Shown here: in pieces, positions 9,129-17,350 of the stretch
Numbering within the stretch: position 1 is the stretch's first letter
Layout: each line of letters starts with the position of its first letter
Assembly (NCBI GenBank): GCA_017503735.1
Contig: JAFVSN010000017.1
Span: 89,211 to 153,210 of the forward strand
Source: Lachnospiraceae bacterium
GTDB taxonomy: Bacteria; Bacillota; Clostridia; Lachnospirales; Lachnospiraceae
Direction of reading: 5' to 3'
Length of the DNA: 64,000 bases
Notes under the pieces: model-generated
Told to the model about the DNA's origin: nothing
Database searches by the model: none
The model's input: only the letters and a program-made list of their open reading frames with translations
Program-made: the position numbers and the translations under genes

Positions 9129-9164
9129 ACAAAGCACCTCCGTTCTGTATAAGATTTCATGTAT

Positions 9165-9194
9165 AGTATATCATAGAAAAGAAGAAAAACGCAA
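9165..9194 (-). promoter_or_regulatory. Likely sigma-A promoter of the DUF4143 ATPase gene
   Basis: On the minus strand TTGCGT (9189-9194) is followed after 18 bases by TATACT (9165-9170). The -10 box is good and the -35 is weak. The -35 repeats the GCGTTTTTC/GAAAAACGC words of the adjacent tandem repeat. Confidence 0.45.
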
Positions 9195-9202
9195 TCAATA
9201 TT

Positions 9203-9256
9203 TTGCGTTTTTCATAGGAACTTTTGTATTTTTCTTGCGTTTTTCATAGGAACTTT
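9203..9256. repeat. Two direct repeats of about 22 bp, period 32 bp
   Basis: The sequence TTGCGTTTTTCATAGGAACT occurs at 9203 and again at 9235, each followed by TT. The two copies sit immediately upstream of the ATPase promoter. They may be binding sites for the encoded protein or for another regulator; their role is not known to me. Confidence 0.8.
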
Positions 9257-9270
9257 GCAATTATACACTG

Positions 9271-10068
9271 CTACTTCTGCAAAAACTCATAAATTCTCTT
9301 GTTAAAATCCTTTGCTTCTTCGTATGCTGCGTGGCCCAAATTTTCATACATGTAGTACTCGCACCGCAACTTTTCCGCAAGCTCTACCGATGCTTCTCCG
9401 GTCACAATCTTATCTTGTTTTCCGCCAAGCACAAAAACCGGACACTTTATTTTATCCAATTCATCATAGGTATTACAAGTCAGACAAGCTTTTGCAAGAA
9501 TAATAAACCGTTCAAAATTCTTCGGTCTGCTCTTTTTTGCAACCATCGGAATCACACATTTATATTTCCGCACATAATCATCCGAATACATTTTTATAAG
9601 CATATCGGAAATAAAACCGTCATAATCGTTTTGTTCTGTCATCCGGATCCAATCTGCAATTACCTGCTTTACCGTATCATTATTTTTAGAAAGAGTCACT
9701 CCCAACACTAATTTATGTACCAGTTCCGGATGGTCAATGGCAAGATACTGGGCAATCATCCCTCCCTGGGACACACCGAATACATCAGCATCGGTAAGGC
9801 CAAGTAGTCTCATTGCTTCCGCTACATCCGCCGCTATGTCCCGTACCGTATACCCTTCCGGAATCTCTTCCTTGCGGTCAAATACATAAACGTTATACTC
9901 CTTTGCAAACAACTTATACATATATGCCAATCCGGTTGCAGCTCCTTTTACTCCCCGTACATTCAATCCCGGAATAATAATCAAAGGCTTCGTTCCGATT
10001 CCGAAGGTCACATAATCCATTGTAGTTGTCCCCAATTGAAGTGTACAATTCTTTGCTTGATGAAACAT
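9271..10068 (-). CDS. Alpha/beta hydrolase
   Basis: The 265-residue product has the alpha/beta hydrolase pattern: an oxyanion region LIIIPGLNVRG near residue 30, the nucleophile elbow GVSQGGMIAQY near residue 99, a late acid segment PVFVLGGKQDKIV and the catalytic histidine in ENLGHAAYEE near 250. The substrate is unknown. A palindrome matching the one upstream of the methionine gamma-lyase-like gene lies 36-52 bases ahead of the start. Confidence 0.87.
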   Translation of the reverse strand: MFHQAKNCTLQLGTTTMDYVTFGIGTKPLIIIPGLNVRGVKGAATGLAYMYKLFAKEYNVYVFDRKEEIPEGYTVRDIAADVAEAMRLLGLTDADVFGVSQGGMIAQYLAIDHPELVHKLVLGVTLSKNNDTVKQVIADWIRMTEQNDYDGFISDMLIKMYSDDYVRKYKCVIPMVAKKSRPKNFERFIILAKACLTCNTYDELDKIKCPVFVLGGKQDKIVTGEASVELAEKLRCEYYMYENLGHAAYEEAKDFNKRIYEFLQK

Positions 10069-10103
10069 GCCGTGTCCTCCGTTCCAAAATCATGCCAAAG
10101 TTT

Positions 10104-10120
10104 ACATAACTATTTTATGT
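10104..10120. promoter_or_regulatory. Palindrome ACATAA-N5-TTATGT, possible operator
   Basis: Perfect 6-base arms with a 5-base spacer, the same arms and spacing as the site at 5806-5824, directly upstream of the hydrolase gene. Confidence 0.4.
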
Positions 10121-10140
10121 CATCTTTTTGTTTATAACAG

Positions 10141-10611
10141 CTATAACACTTTCTCCATTCCAACCTTCTGTGGCACCAAACCACACTTCTCATAAAACTT
10201 CATGGCACTTTCATTACAGGACCATACATTCAAGGTCACGTTATAACATCCGGACGCCTTTGCGAAGTTAAGTACATACTCATACAGAGCCGTTCCGATG
10301 TGCATGCCACGTTTTTCCTCATCCACACACAAATCATCGATATAAAGCGTCTTAATATCTGTCAAAATGTTGTTATTTACATGCTGCTGAAATACACAAA
10401 ACGCATAGCCCAGTACTTCTTCCTTCTCGTCTACAGCCACAAACACCGGCTTAATGTCATCCGCAAGAATCTCCATAAGCTCCGCATCCGTGTACTTCTT
10501 CGCATTCGGCTTAAAAATATCCGGTCTGCCGTTATGGTGCACCATTAATACCTGATGCAATAGCTTGTTAATCCCATTCATGTCCTTGTTTTCTGCACGT
10601 CTGATTGTCAT
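10141..10611 (-). CDS. GNAT family N-acetyltransferase
   Basis: The 156-residue protein is a single GNAT domain: TIRRAENKDMNGINKLL at the N-terminus, the CoA-binding region CVDEEKRGMHIGTALYEYV near residues 103-121, and the C-terminal CNESAMKFYEKCGLVPQKV. The acceptor is unknown. The start at 10611 is preceded by AGAAGG at good spacing; the upstream in-frame ATG lacks one. It follows miaA by 90 bases. Confidence 0.85.
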   Translation of the reverse strand: MTIRRAENKDMNGINKLLHQVLMVHHNGRPDIFKPNAKKYTDAELMEILADDIKPVFVAVDEKEEVLGYAFCVFQQHVNNNILTDIKTLYIDDLCVDEEKRGMHIGTALYEYVLNFAKASGCYNVTLNVWSCNESAMKFYEKCGLVPQKVGMEKVL

Positions 10612-10701
10612 ATTTGAACCTTCTTTCTGTTTCATTCATTACTCTGCCATCTTTGCTACCATCATTTCAGAAATTCCAAAACAAACTTCACATGTAATAG
10701 T

Positions 10702-11649
10702 TTACTTAATAATCCCGCGTACTCTCGCTTCCGCCAGCATCGCGGTGAGTATCGCATCCTCATTTTCATACTCACCCTTGTCAAACCAAAGCACTTCCCG
10801 TTCCCGCTTAAACCAGGTAAGTTGGCGCTTTGCAAAATGTCTCGTATCCCGCTTTAAGATGTAAATCGCTTCCTCCAAGGTGCATTCTCCCTTTAAGTAA
10901 GCCACGATTTCTTTATAGCCGAGCCCCTGCATGGATACGGATTCCGGTCTACAGCCCTCTTCTAAAAGACTTTTTACCTCTTCCAAAAGCCCTTCCTCAA
11001 GCATCATATCTATCCGCTTTTCAATCCGGTCATACAACACCGCCCGGTCCTGGGTCAGTACAAAATAAGCACTGTTATAAGCTGATTTCTTCCCGTGTTG
11101 TTCTTCATTGTGTTCGGATATTTTGGTTCCGGTCTGCGCATAAAACTCCAAGGCACGGATGACACGCTTCACATTGTTGGCATGAATCGCCTCTGCCGAT
11201 GCCGGATCTACCTGGGCAAGTCTCGCATGCAACGCTTCCGCACCATGTTCCTCGGCAAACGCTGCCAACTCCTCACGGTAAGATGTATCTTCCTCCGTCT
11301 CGGTAAAATCAATGTCGTACAGTACCGCCTGGATGTAGAACCCGGTGCCCCCCACCAGAATCGGCACATGCCCCCGTTCCGTTATCTCACGAATCAGCCG
11401 CTTCGCCTCTGTGGCAAACCGCACCACATTATAATCCTCCGTGGGATCACAAATATCAATCAAATGATGCGTCACACCGCCCATTTCCTCTTTCTTAATC
11501 TTTGCTGTACCGATGTCCATCCGCCGGTACACCTGCATGGAATCCGCCGAAATAATCTCGCCGTTTACCGCCTTTGCAAGTTTGATGGACAGATTTGTTT
11601 TTCCTACCGCCGTAGGTCCTGTCAATATGAGTAATGGAAGTTTCGCCAT
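10702..11649 (-). CDS. miaA: tRNA dimethylallyltransferase MiaA
   Basis: MiaA transfers a dimethylallyl group to the N6 of adenine 37 in tRNAs that read codons starting with U. The 315-residue product starts with the P-loop LTGPTAVGKTNLSIKLA, followed by ISADSMQVYRRMDIGTAK and the HHLID motif, all diagnostic. A catalytic-site segment VGGTGFYIQAVLYD is also present. I chose ATG 11649 with AAGGAG six bases before it. In many Bacillota miaA follows mutL directly and precedes the YnbB-like gene; here accessory genes separate it from both. Confidence 0.95.
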   Translation of the reverse strand: MAKLPLLILTGPTAVGKTNLSIKLAKAVNGEIISADSMQVYRRMDIGTAKIKKEEMGGVTHHLIDICDPTEDYNVVRFATEAKRLIREITERGHVPILVGGTGFYIQAVLYDIDFTETEEDTSYREELAAFAEEHGAEALHARLAQVDPASAEAIHANNVKRVIRALEFYAQTGTKISEHNEEQHGKKSAYNSAYFVLTQDRAVLYDRIEKRIDMMLEEGLLEEVKSLLEEGCRPESVSMQGLGYKEIVAYLKGECTLEEAIYILKRDTRHFAKRQLTWFKREREVLWFDKGEYENEDAILTAMLAEARVRGIIK

Positions 11650-11662
11650 ACATTTCTCCTTC

Positions 11663-12571
11663 TTAGCAATTCCTAACAACCCAATCTATGATATCCCCAA
11701 ACCGCTCCTCTGTCAGGGCATGTCCGCCCGGATACCGCTTGTGTTCCAGATTCTCCGGTACTCCAAGATCATCATACCGTCCTACAGCCTTTTTCACGAT
11801 TTCCGGCGCATCCATGGAATACTTGTCCTCGTTAGAAGACACCAGAAAAAGCTTTCGCGGAGCCGTAAGCTTTACCAAATCATCAATATCGTATTTCCCA
11901 TGAAAATTCGGAATCACACTGGCCAGTTCGATTCCGGTTCCGTGCTTCATACGATATTCATAAGTGCAGGCACTTCCGCTGGCACAGGCAAAGGAAATTC
12001 TTTCGTCCAATGCCGTTAAAAACAACACTGTATTTCCTCCGTAAGAATGTCCCAAAGTACCGATTCTTTCAGTATCTACAAAGGTTAACCCCGCCAGTAA
12101 CGAAATCCCGTTCATAGCATCCGTCATTACCTTTTTCATCAATATCTCTCCGGTTATCACCCGATACGTCATTTCATGAAAATGCTGCCAAAAATCAAAA
12201 CCTTCCACGGTAGGGTCCGGTCTGCGTTCTTCAAAACAGATAGAGTCGGGAGCCAGCACCACAAAGCCTTTCCTTGCAAGCACCGGACCAAAGGCCTGCA
12301 ACGGATTTCCAGACAAACCGCATACCTCACTTTTTCCTAAATGATGCTCTCGGTTATGCTGGTGATTGATTAAAATTGCAGGATTGTTGTCCAAATGATC
12401 CGGCAAAAGCAAATACGCACTGACCTTATCCTCGTCGGATACATAGGAAATCAATTGTCTTGTATAGCCCTCTTCCTTCACGGAATCCAGCACTTCGTAT
12501 GTAACATCGGATGTTTCCCAAGATAGGGAAAGCCCGATCAATTCTGCAATTTCTTTTCTTAAGTTTGTCAT
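11663..12571 (-). CDS. Alpha/beta hydrolase (dienelactone hydrolase/acetyl esterase-like)
   Basis: The 302-residue protein has an alpha/beta hydrolase fold with the nucleophile elbow TLGHSYGGNTVLFL near residue 168, an acid region LVSSNEDKYSMD and a late histidine in YPGGHALTEE near 285. The conserved LINHQHNREHHLGKSEV segment is near residue 67. It resembles the large acyl-peptide/dienelactone hydrolase branch and is probably cytoplasmic, since there is no signal peptide. It ends 13 bases before miaA. Confidence 0.8.
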   Translation of the reverse strand: MTNLRKEIAELIGLSLSWETSDVTYEVLDSVKEEGYTRQLISYVSDEDKVSAYLLLPDHLDNNPAILINHQHNREHHLGKSEVCGLSGNPLQAFGPVLARKGFVVLAPDSICFEERRPDPTVEGFDFWQHFHEMTYRVITGEILMKKVMTDAMNGISLLAGLTFVDTERIGTLGHSYGGNTVLFLTALDERISFACASGSACTYEYRMKHGTGIELASVIPNFHGKYDIDDLVKLTAPRKLFLVSSNEDKYSMDAPEIVKKAVGRYDDLGVPENLEHKRYPGGHALTEERFGDIIDWVVRNC

Positions 12572-12615
12572 AAGCTCACCTCACTTTCCAAATTGGTATA
12601 CGAAAAGACTTATAG

Positions 12616-13191
12616 CTACGCTTTGATACAACTTACAAAATCCGCAAGCACCTTATTTCTCTCCTTTGCAGTCTCAAAACAAGGCACAGCATACTTTTGG
12701 CACTGCTCCTTCATCCACTTACTGATTGCTACAATCTCCGCACAATCCTTACGATTTTCCTCATCCGACTTATAGTAAGTGTAATCTTTCGGTGTGTCAT
12801 ACTGCTTTAACAGTTCAAAACGTTCCTCTGCTGTCACATCCGACGTAATAAAATAATATATCTCACAAACAGCTGGGTCAATATGCATCCGATAATCTTC
12901 CGGCAGAAGCTGGAACACATCAATCACCATCCCATAATCGCACTCGTCGTATTCCCCACTGTCCATCATTGCCCTTAGGAAAGGTGCTATTTTAGCACTG
13001 ATGTTTTGTACATTTTCTATTACATCTCCATCTGCTCCTGTATCAATCCCCACCTGCGGAAATGCCTTTTCAAAGCCCGCAATAATGGAATCCATACTGA
13101 TATGTTGATAGCTGAACATCTTTGCAATCATTTGTGAAACCGTACTTTTCCCGGCTCTCGGAACACCGGCAATAATAATGTGTTTTGTCAT
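12616..13191 (-). CDS. P-loop nucleotide kinase-like protein
   Basis: The 191-residue product has an N-terminal Walker A motif IAGVPRAGKSTVSQMIAKMF and an overall pattern like adenylate/shikimate kinase-type enzymes, with a possible lid region near residues 118-150. No substrate can be assigned. It starts 4 bases after the upstream acetyltransferase gene, so the two are cotranscribed. Confidence 0.75.
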   Translation of the reverse strand: MTKHIIIAGVPRAGKSTVSQMIAKMFSYQHISMDSIIAGFEKAFPQVGIDTGADGDVIENVQNISAKIAPFLRAMMDSGEYDECDYGMVIDVFQLLPEDYRMHIDPAVCEIYYFITSDVTAEERFELLKQYDTPKDYTYYKSDEENRKDCAEIVAISKWMKEQCQKYAVPCFETAKERNKVLADFVSCIKA

Positions 13192-13195
13192 GTTA

Positions 13196-13762
13196 TTATC
13201 CTCTTTGTAACGTCAACCAGTCATCTTTTATCATCGCATAAAACACCAAGTCGAACAGTCCCTGATTATTCCTTCCTGCCTGTCGTAAAAAGCCTTCCTT
13301 TTGCATTCCAACCTTTTCCATCACGCGTCCGGAATTCGGATTGTTACTGTCAAATCCTGCCTCAATTCGGTTTGCTTGTACTTCTTCAAACATGTATTTC
13401 ATAACTACCTGCAATGCTTCCGGTACAATCCCTTGCCCCCACCATTTACTTCCGATACAATAGGTCACTTCCACAGCTTCAATACGATTTTTCACAGTCG
13501 GTGTTGCAATGGTCCCGATAACCTCATCGTTCTCCTTTAACACGATTGCCCAACAATATCGTTCCGGACTTTCATAACGTTCCTCCCATTCCGAAAGGAG
13601 TTTTTTCGTATCCTCAACCGTCCTATCTAAAGGCCATGTTAAAAAGCGGTTTACCTCCGGGTCAGAGGTCACATTCTGAAAAAAATACGGTGCATCCTCT
13701 ACCGTAAAACGTCGAAGAAGTAACCGTTCTGTTTCAAATGTCTTTGTTCCTTGATGCTTCAC
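13196..13762 (-). CDS. RimJ/RimL-type GNAT acetyltransferase
   Basis: The 188-residue product matches the RimJ/RimL branch: FETERLLLRRFTVEDAPYFF at the N-terminus, an AIVLKENDEVIGTI strand pair, YCIGSKWWGQGIVPEALQVV for acetyl-CoA binding near residues 92-111 and NPNSGRVMEKVGMQKEGFL near the end. This branch contains protein N-terminal and antibiotic acetyltransferases; the target is not readable. The start codon is GTG at 13762, eight bases after AAAGGAG. Confidence 0.87.
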   Translation of the reverse strand: MKHQGTKTFETERLLLRRFTVEDAPYFFQNVTSDPEVNRFLTWPLDRTVEDTKKLLSEWEERYESPERYCWAIVLKENDEVIGTIATPTVKNRIEAVEVTYCIGSKWWGQGIVPEALQVVMKYMFEEVQANRIEAGFDSNNPNSGRVMEKVGMQKEGFLRQAGRNNQGLFDLVFYAMIKDDWLTLQRG

Positions 13763-13803
13763 GACCTTAACTCCTTTCCAACTTAAAATTACATTTCCCT
13801 ATC

Positions 13804-14190
13804 TTACTTGTTCTCCAACGACACCAAATACCCTGCTTTTTCTTCTGCAACTCTGTCGCCGACGGAAAACTTCTCCGAAAGGATTCTTTTTTCATTCATC
13901 CGGTATTCTTTTTCTTCCCCGTTTTTATCTACTGTATAAACAAACTTATCCGTCGAATCCGGCACGTCCACAATCCGACTGATTTCCATCATATTTTCGG
14001 ATAATCTCTTGTCCTTTGCCGCTCCCAGTGCTATGCCGACACCCATTCCTGTAGATATACCAATCGGCAAACCGAGAGCCAAATTATCAAATAAAAGCAT
14101 TCCGAAGTTTACCCCCAGCAACATTCCCACACACATTCCAAGCGACATATATAATGTCATATACTTTGTTACTTTCTTCTTATCGTCCAT
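13804..14190 (-). CDS. Small membrane protein of unknown function
   Basis: The 128-residue protein has two glycine- and methionine-rich membrane segments (YMSLGMCVGMLLGVNFGMLLF and the following GLPIGISTGMGVGIALG region). A charged cytoplasmic C-terminal half carries a short beta-like EKFSVGDRVAEEKAGYLVSL module. I do not recognise a family with certainty. ATG 14190 is chosen because AAGGGG precedes it at proper spacing. Confidence 0.65.
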   Translation of the reverse strand: MDDKKKVTKYMTLYMSLGMCVGMLLGVNFGMLLFDNLALGLPIGISTGMGVGIALGAAKDKRLSENMMEISRIVDVPDSTDKFVYTVDKNGEEKEYRMNEKRILSEKFSVGDRVAEEKAGYLVSLENK

Positions 14191-14231
14191 TTTTATCCCC
14201 TTTCCACATAAAAACAACCCTCTCAAACTTT

Positions 14232-14654
14232 TTATTCTTTTGCTCGCCACATGGACATACCGCTTCCGGAAAAATCATTTGGACGCTGCTTAAACCCGAA
14301 CTTCTCGTAAAATCCTTCTTTCCCTTTCGCTGCGCCCAGAATAAACATAATTTCATCTCCCGGCTCGGCAGCCTCCATGACTTTATCCTTTAGTCTGGTT
14401 ACAATCTCTGTACCGATGCCCATCCCCTGATACTCCGGATGGATAATCACATCACCGAGATATGCGGTATAGCCAAAGTCAAAGAGCATCCTTCCCATGC
14501 CTACAATCCGTTCACCATTCCTAGCCGCCACCACAAAGGCTGTATGGGCAAGACCACGCTCTGCCTGTCCCGGAGTCAAAGGCTTCCAGTCTACACTAAG
14601 GCGTAATTCGTTGTATTCCTCGCCGGTCATTGTATCGGTGTACCTGATTTCCAT
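14232..14654 (-). CDS. GNAT family N-acetyltransferase
   Basis: The 140-residue product is a compact GNAT domain with VIIHPEYQGMGIGTEIVTRL for CoA binding near residues 70-89 and the C-terminal KEGFYEKFGFKQRPND. The second of two close ATG codons is used (14654) because the GGGGG ribosome binding site is eight bases upstream of it. The target is unknown. It lies 21 bases after the Nudix-methyltransferase gene. Confidence 0.85.
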   Translation of the reverse strand: MEIRYTDTMTGEEYNELRLSVDWKPLTPGQAERGLAHTAFVVAARNGERIVGMGRMLFDFGYTAYLGDVIIHPEYQGMGIGTEIVTRLKDKVMEAAEPGDEIMFILGAAKGKEGFYEKFGFKQRPNDFSGSGMSMWRAKE

Positions 14655-14675
14655 GTACATTTCCCCCATCGTTTT

Positions 14676-15953
14676 TTACTTTTTCCTCAGCACAAATGCC
14701 GTTTCCTTCGTCCCCACCGGGATTCCGAACCGCACCGACGCTTCCCCAAGCTCATTATCCTTCTCGGTGAAGATGCGGTTTTGTACCACTTCCTCCGAAA
14801 CAATCTCAAAGCCCGCCGCTACAAAACGGTCGTGCCAGCTCATCCTCTCTTCGGTAAAACAGGTCCACGGCTTCTGTCCCCACCGTTCAAACACCTGCAA
14901 TATTGCCGGTATATCCATCCATTCGCTTTCTACTGCATACAGATATCCTCCCGGTGCAAGGCAGCGGTACACTTCCTTTACTGCCGCATCATACCCTGCT
15001 TCCCCGCCTCTTGTAGAGGACAGACCGATATAACCGGTAAAAGCCGGCACAGAGTTATCCTTAAACGGCATATCCAGTACCGAAACCACAGCAAACCCGA
15101 TGCCATAGCCAAAATGCTTCCGGTCCAAATAGTCTTTCCAATGTTCTAACACCATGGCACTTGCATCTGTGGCGGTACAATGAAAGGCCGGATCCAGTTG
15201 CTTTACCGACGGAATCAGCCCCATGCCCGGTCCACAGGCGAGGTCAATGATCTCTTTCCCGTTGGCTACGATGGTCTCTATTAGTTTCTTCGTTGCCGGA
15301 TTTTCAAAAAGCTTACCTTTCTTCCAATTGCTCGCCAAACGGCCGTTGTTCCATTCAGCCACATCCTCCTCGTCAAAGAAGTCTCCGTGGTCGTGGGAGT
15401 CAAAATAGTAAATGCCGCCCTTAATTTCTGTCGGATTCTTCAAAAGCTTCTTTTCAAAAATCAACATTTCTAATATAATACTTTCCCGTTCATTCCAAAT
15501 CCCGCCGTTTTCCGGTCCGTGATTCTCATAACGATTCTTTCTTCGAGCTTCTTCCGGTGTTACAAAAGTAAGTTCAAATCCTTCCTCGCCCTCTTGTAAA
15601 TTTCGGTTGCCCATTTCCTCCCGAGCCCTGCATTTAAAGTAAAAATTTTCCTGTTCAAACACAGTCTTGGGAAATTTGGTGCTTTTATTCAGGCGCAGTG
15701 CTCCGCCGTACTCTGTAATACTCTCCTGAAGAACAATCAGCCCTGTTTCTTCCTCTACCTCACGAAGCAAGGCTTCCTCATAAGTTTCCCCTTTCTCAAT
15801 ACCTCCGCCCGGAAAACCGTAATAATCCCCTTCTGCTTCATATATTAAACCAAGCTTGCCGTCTTTTTCAATAATTCCACGCACCGTCGGACGCAAATCA
15901 TGTCGCCAGGTCTCGTCATAATCATGCAAATCTAAGGTAAATAAGCGTCTCAT
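14676..15953 (-). CDS. Nudix hydrolase fused to a SAM-dependent methyltransferase-like domain
   Basis: The 425-residue product joins two domains. Residues about 15-140 form a Nudix domain with a complete box (GGGIEKGETYEEALLREVEE, then ETGL). Residues about 180-425 form a class I methyltransferase-like domain with motif I IIDLACGPGMGLIPSV near residue 240 and a later VYRCLAPGGYLYAVESEW strand. Each domain is intact, and no frameshift or stop separates them. The combination suggests clean-up and modification of a related small molecule, but the substrate is unknown. The start overlaps the stop of the upstream HD gene as ATGA. Confidence 0.82.
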   Translation of the reverse strand: MRRLFTLDLHDYDETWRHDLRPTVRGIIEKDGKLGLIYEAEGDYYGFPGGGIEKGETYEEALLREVEEETGLIVLQESITEYGGALRLNKSTKFPKTVFEQENFYFKCRAREEMGNRNLQEGEEGFELTFVTPEEARRKNRYENHGPENGGIWNERESIILEMLIFEKKLLKNPTEIKGGIYYFDSHDHGDFFDEEDVAEWNNGRLASNWKKGKLFENPATKKLIETIVANGKEIIDLACGPGMGLIPSVKQLDPAFHCTATDASAMVLEHWKDYLDRKHFGYGIGFAVVSVLDMPFKDNSVPAFTGYIGLSSTRGGEAGYDAAVKEVYRCLAPGGYLYAVESEWMDIPAILQVFERWGQKPWTCFTEERMSWHDRFVAAGFEIVSEEVVQNRIFTEKDNELGEASVRFGIPVGTKETAFVLRKK

Positions 15954-16585
15954 AGGTTTCCTCCGTACAAATCCACCGTCAGCGACTCCACAAACCGATT
16001 CGTTAACTCCTTCTTTTCCTCCCAAATCCGACGTGCCTTCTCCGTCCGCATGGGATTATTTTGCATTTGCTTCCATGAAAACTTCTTTATATGCTCCAAT
16101 ATGGATTCAAAACTTACCTCTTCCTTTGTTGCCTGAATCCATGCATCCATTACAATACCGTGAGCTCCCGTATCGTCAAATAAATCTGCCTCCATCAAAA
16201 GCACCAGTTCCAGCGGAGAATCCTCACTGTGAAGTGCTTCCTTATCGGAATGTCTGGCAATCAGGTCACAGATAAAGTCCGCTTTTTCTACCGGATACCC
16301 AACAGACTTCAGATACTCGCGGCACAATACCGCACCGTCTTCCGCGTGGTGATGCATGTCCTCTTTGTTTAAGGAATACCCGATATCATGGAATATGGTC
16401 GCTATCTGTAATGCTTCCATATCAATTTTATCCACATAATCCTCTGCCAGAATCATCATCCAACGATAGACCCGTTCCGTATGTTCAAAACGGCTGTATT
16501 TGATTCTGTTCTTAGACACACCGCCGTGATGGTCATAAGCAGCAAGTTCATCTTTTACATACGCAAATAATTCATCATAATTCAT
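15950..16585 (-). CDS. HD-domain phosphohydrolase
   Basis: The 211-residue protein has the metal-binding HD signature: histidine in RFEHTERVYRWM near residue 34, the HD doublet in ATIFHDIGYS near 65, HHHAEDGAVL near 77 and a later aspartate in LMEADLFDD. Such single-domain proteins hydrolyse nucleotides or other phosphoesters. ATG 16585 is used because GGGGGG precedes it. It overlaps the next gene by four bases, so the pair is translationally coupled. Confidence 0.85.
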   Translation of the reverse strand: MNYDELFAYVKDELAAYDHHGGVSKNRIKYSRFEHTERVYRWMMILAEDYVDKIDMEALQIATIFHDIGYSLNKEDMHHHAEDGAVLCREYLKSVGYPVEKADFICDLIARHSDKEALHSEDSPLELVLLMEADLFDDTGAHGIVMDAWIQATKEEVSFESILEHIKKFSWKQMQNNPMRTEKARRIWEEKKELTNRFVESLTVDLYGGNL

Positions 16586-16606
16586 ATCTTCGCCCCCCAT
16601 CTTACA

Positions 16607-17305
16607 TCATACTTCATCTTTCTTAGGGCACAAAAATCCCGCAAACTCAAACTGATACAACAGCACGGAATTTCCGAACATATCAATTTCTTCTCCCACG
16701 GCTTCTCCCGCAAGAATCTGCTTTGCCCCGGCAATGAGCTTCGGAATAATCTCCGGTTTCACCGATACAGAACTATGGGAAGCGTACACTTCATCAAACC
16801 GTCCCTCATAAGCAGAAAGCTTCTCAAGACTGGCAATATAGTGAGACAGATTCCGATGTTCTCCGAACATAAAAATTCGTCCGTCCTGAATGGAATCCCC
16901 TCCGATAAGCACCCGGTTCTTCACATCTAAAATACCGATACTTCCCGGTGTATGTCCCGGCAAATCAATAATTTCAAGAGGTCTGTCGCCTAAATCAAGA
17001 GTGTCTCCTTGCTGTACCGGAATAATTTTTCCGGTCTTTCCGCGAAAACGATAATTTGCCTCCTCCGACCGATGCATATAAAACTCTGCAAACGCCTCAT
17101 TTCCCGCAATATGATCCCCGTCTGCGTGGGTATTCAGTAGCTTCACCGGAAGGTCCGTAATGCTTTCCGCAATTTCCTTTGCATTCGGGGTATTCATTCC
17201 GCTGTCGATGAGAAGTGCTTCCTTCGTTCCGGTCAACAAAAACATACGAACCATACTGTCCTCAATACGCCAAGTGTTCTCGTTCATTTGGATAATTTCA
17301 CTCAT
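16607..17305 (-). CDS. Metallo-beta-lactamase fold hydrolase
   Basis: The 232-residue protein carries the MBL metal motif LLNTHADGDHIAGNEAF near residues 57-73, DLPGHTPGSIGIL near 113 and LIGGDSIQDGRIF near 133, with all expected histidines and aspartates. It belongs to the small cytoplasmic glyoxalase II-like branch; the substrate is unknown. The start at 17305 has GGAGGT six bases upstream. It follows mutL by 45 bases and may be transcribed with it. Confidence 0.87.
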   Translation of the reverse strand: MSEIIQMNENTWRIEDSMVRMFLLTGTKEALLIDSGMNTPNAKEIAESITDLPVKLLNTHADGDHIAGNEAFAEFYMHRSEEANYRFRGKTGKIIPVQQGDTLDLGDRPLEIIDLPGHTPGSIGILDVKNRVLIGGDSIQDGRIFMFGEHRNLSHYIASLEKLSAYEGRFDEVYASHSSVSVKPEIIPKLIAGAKQILAGEAVGEEIDMFGNSVLLYQFEFAGFLCPKKDEV

Positions 17306-17350
17306 CTGTAAACCTCCAATCGTCATCTTTCCTGATACAACTTGATTTCC

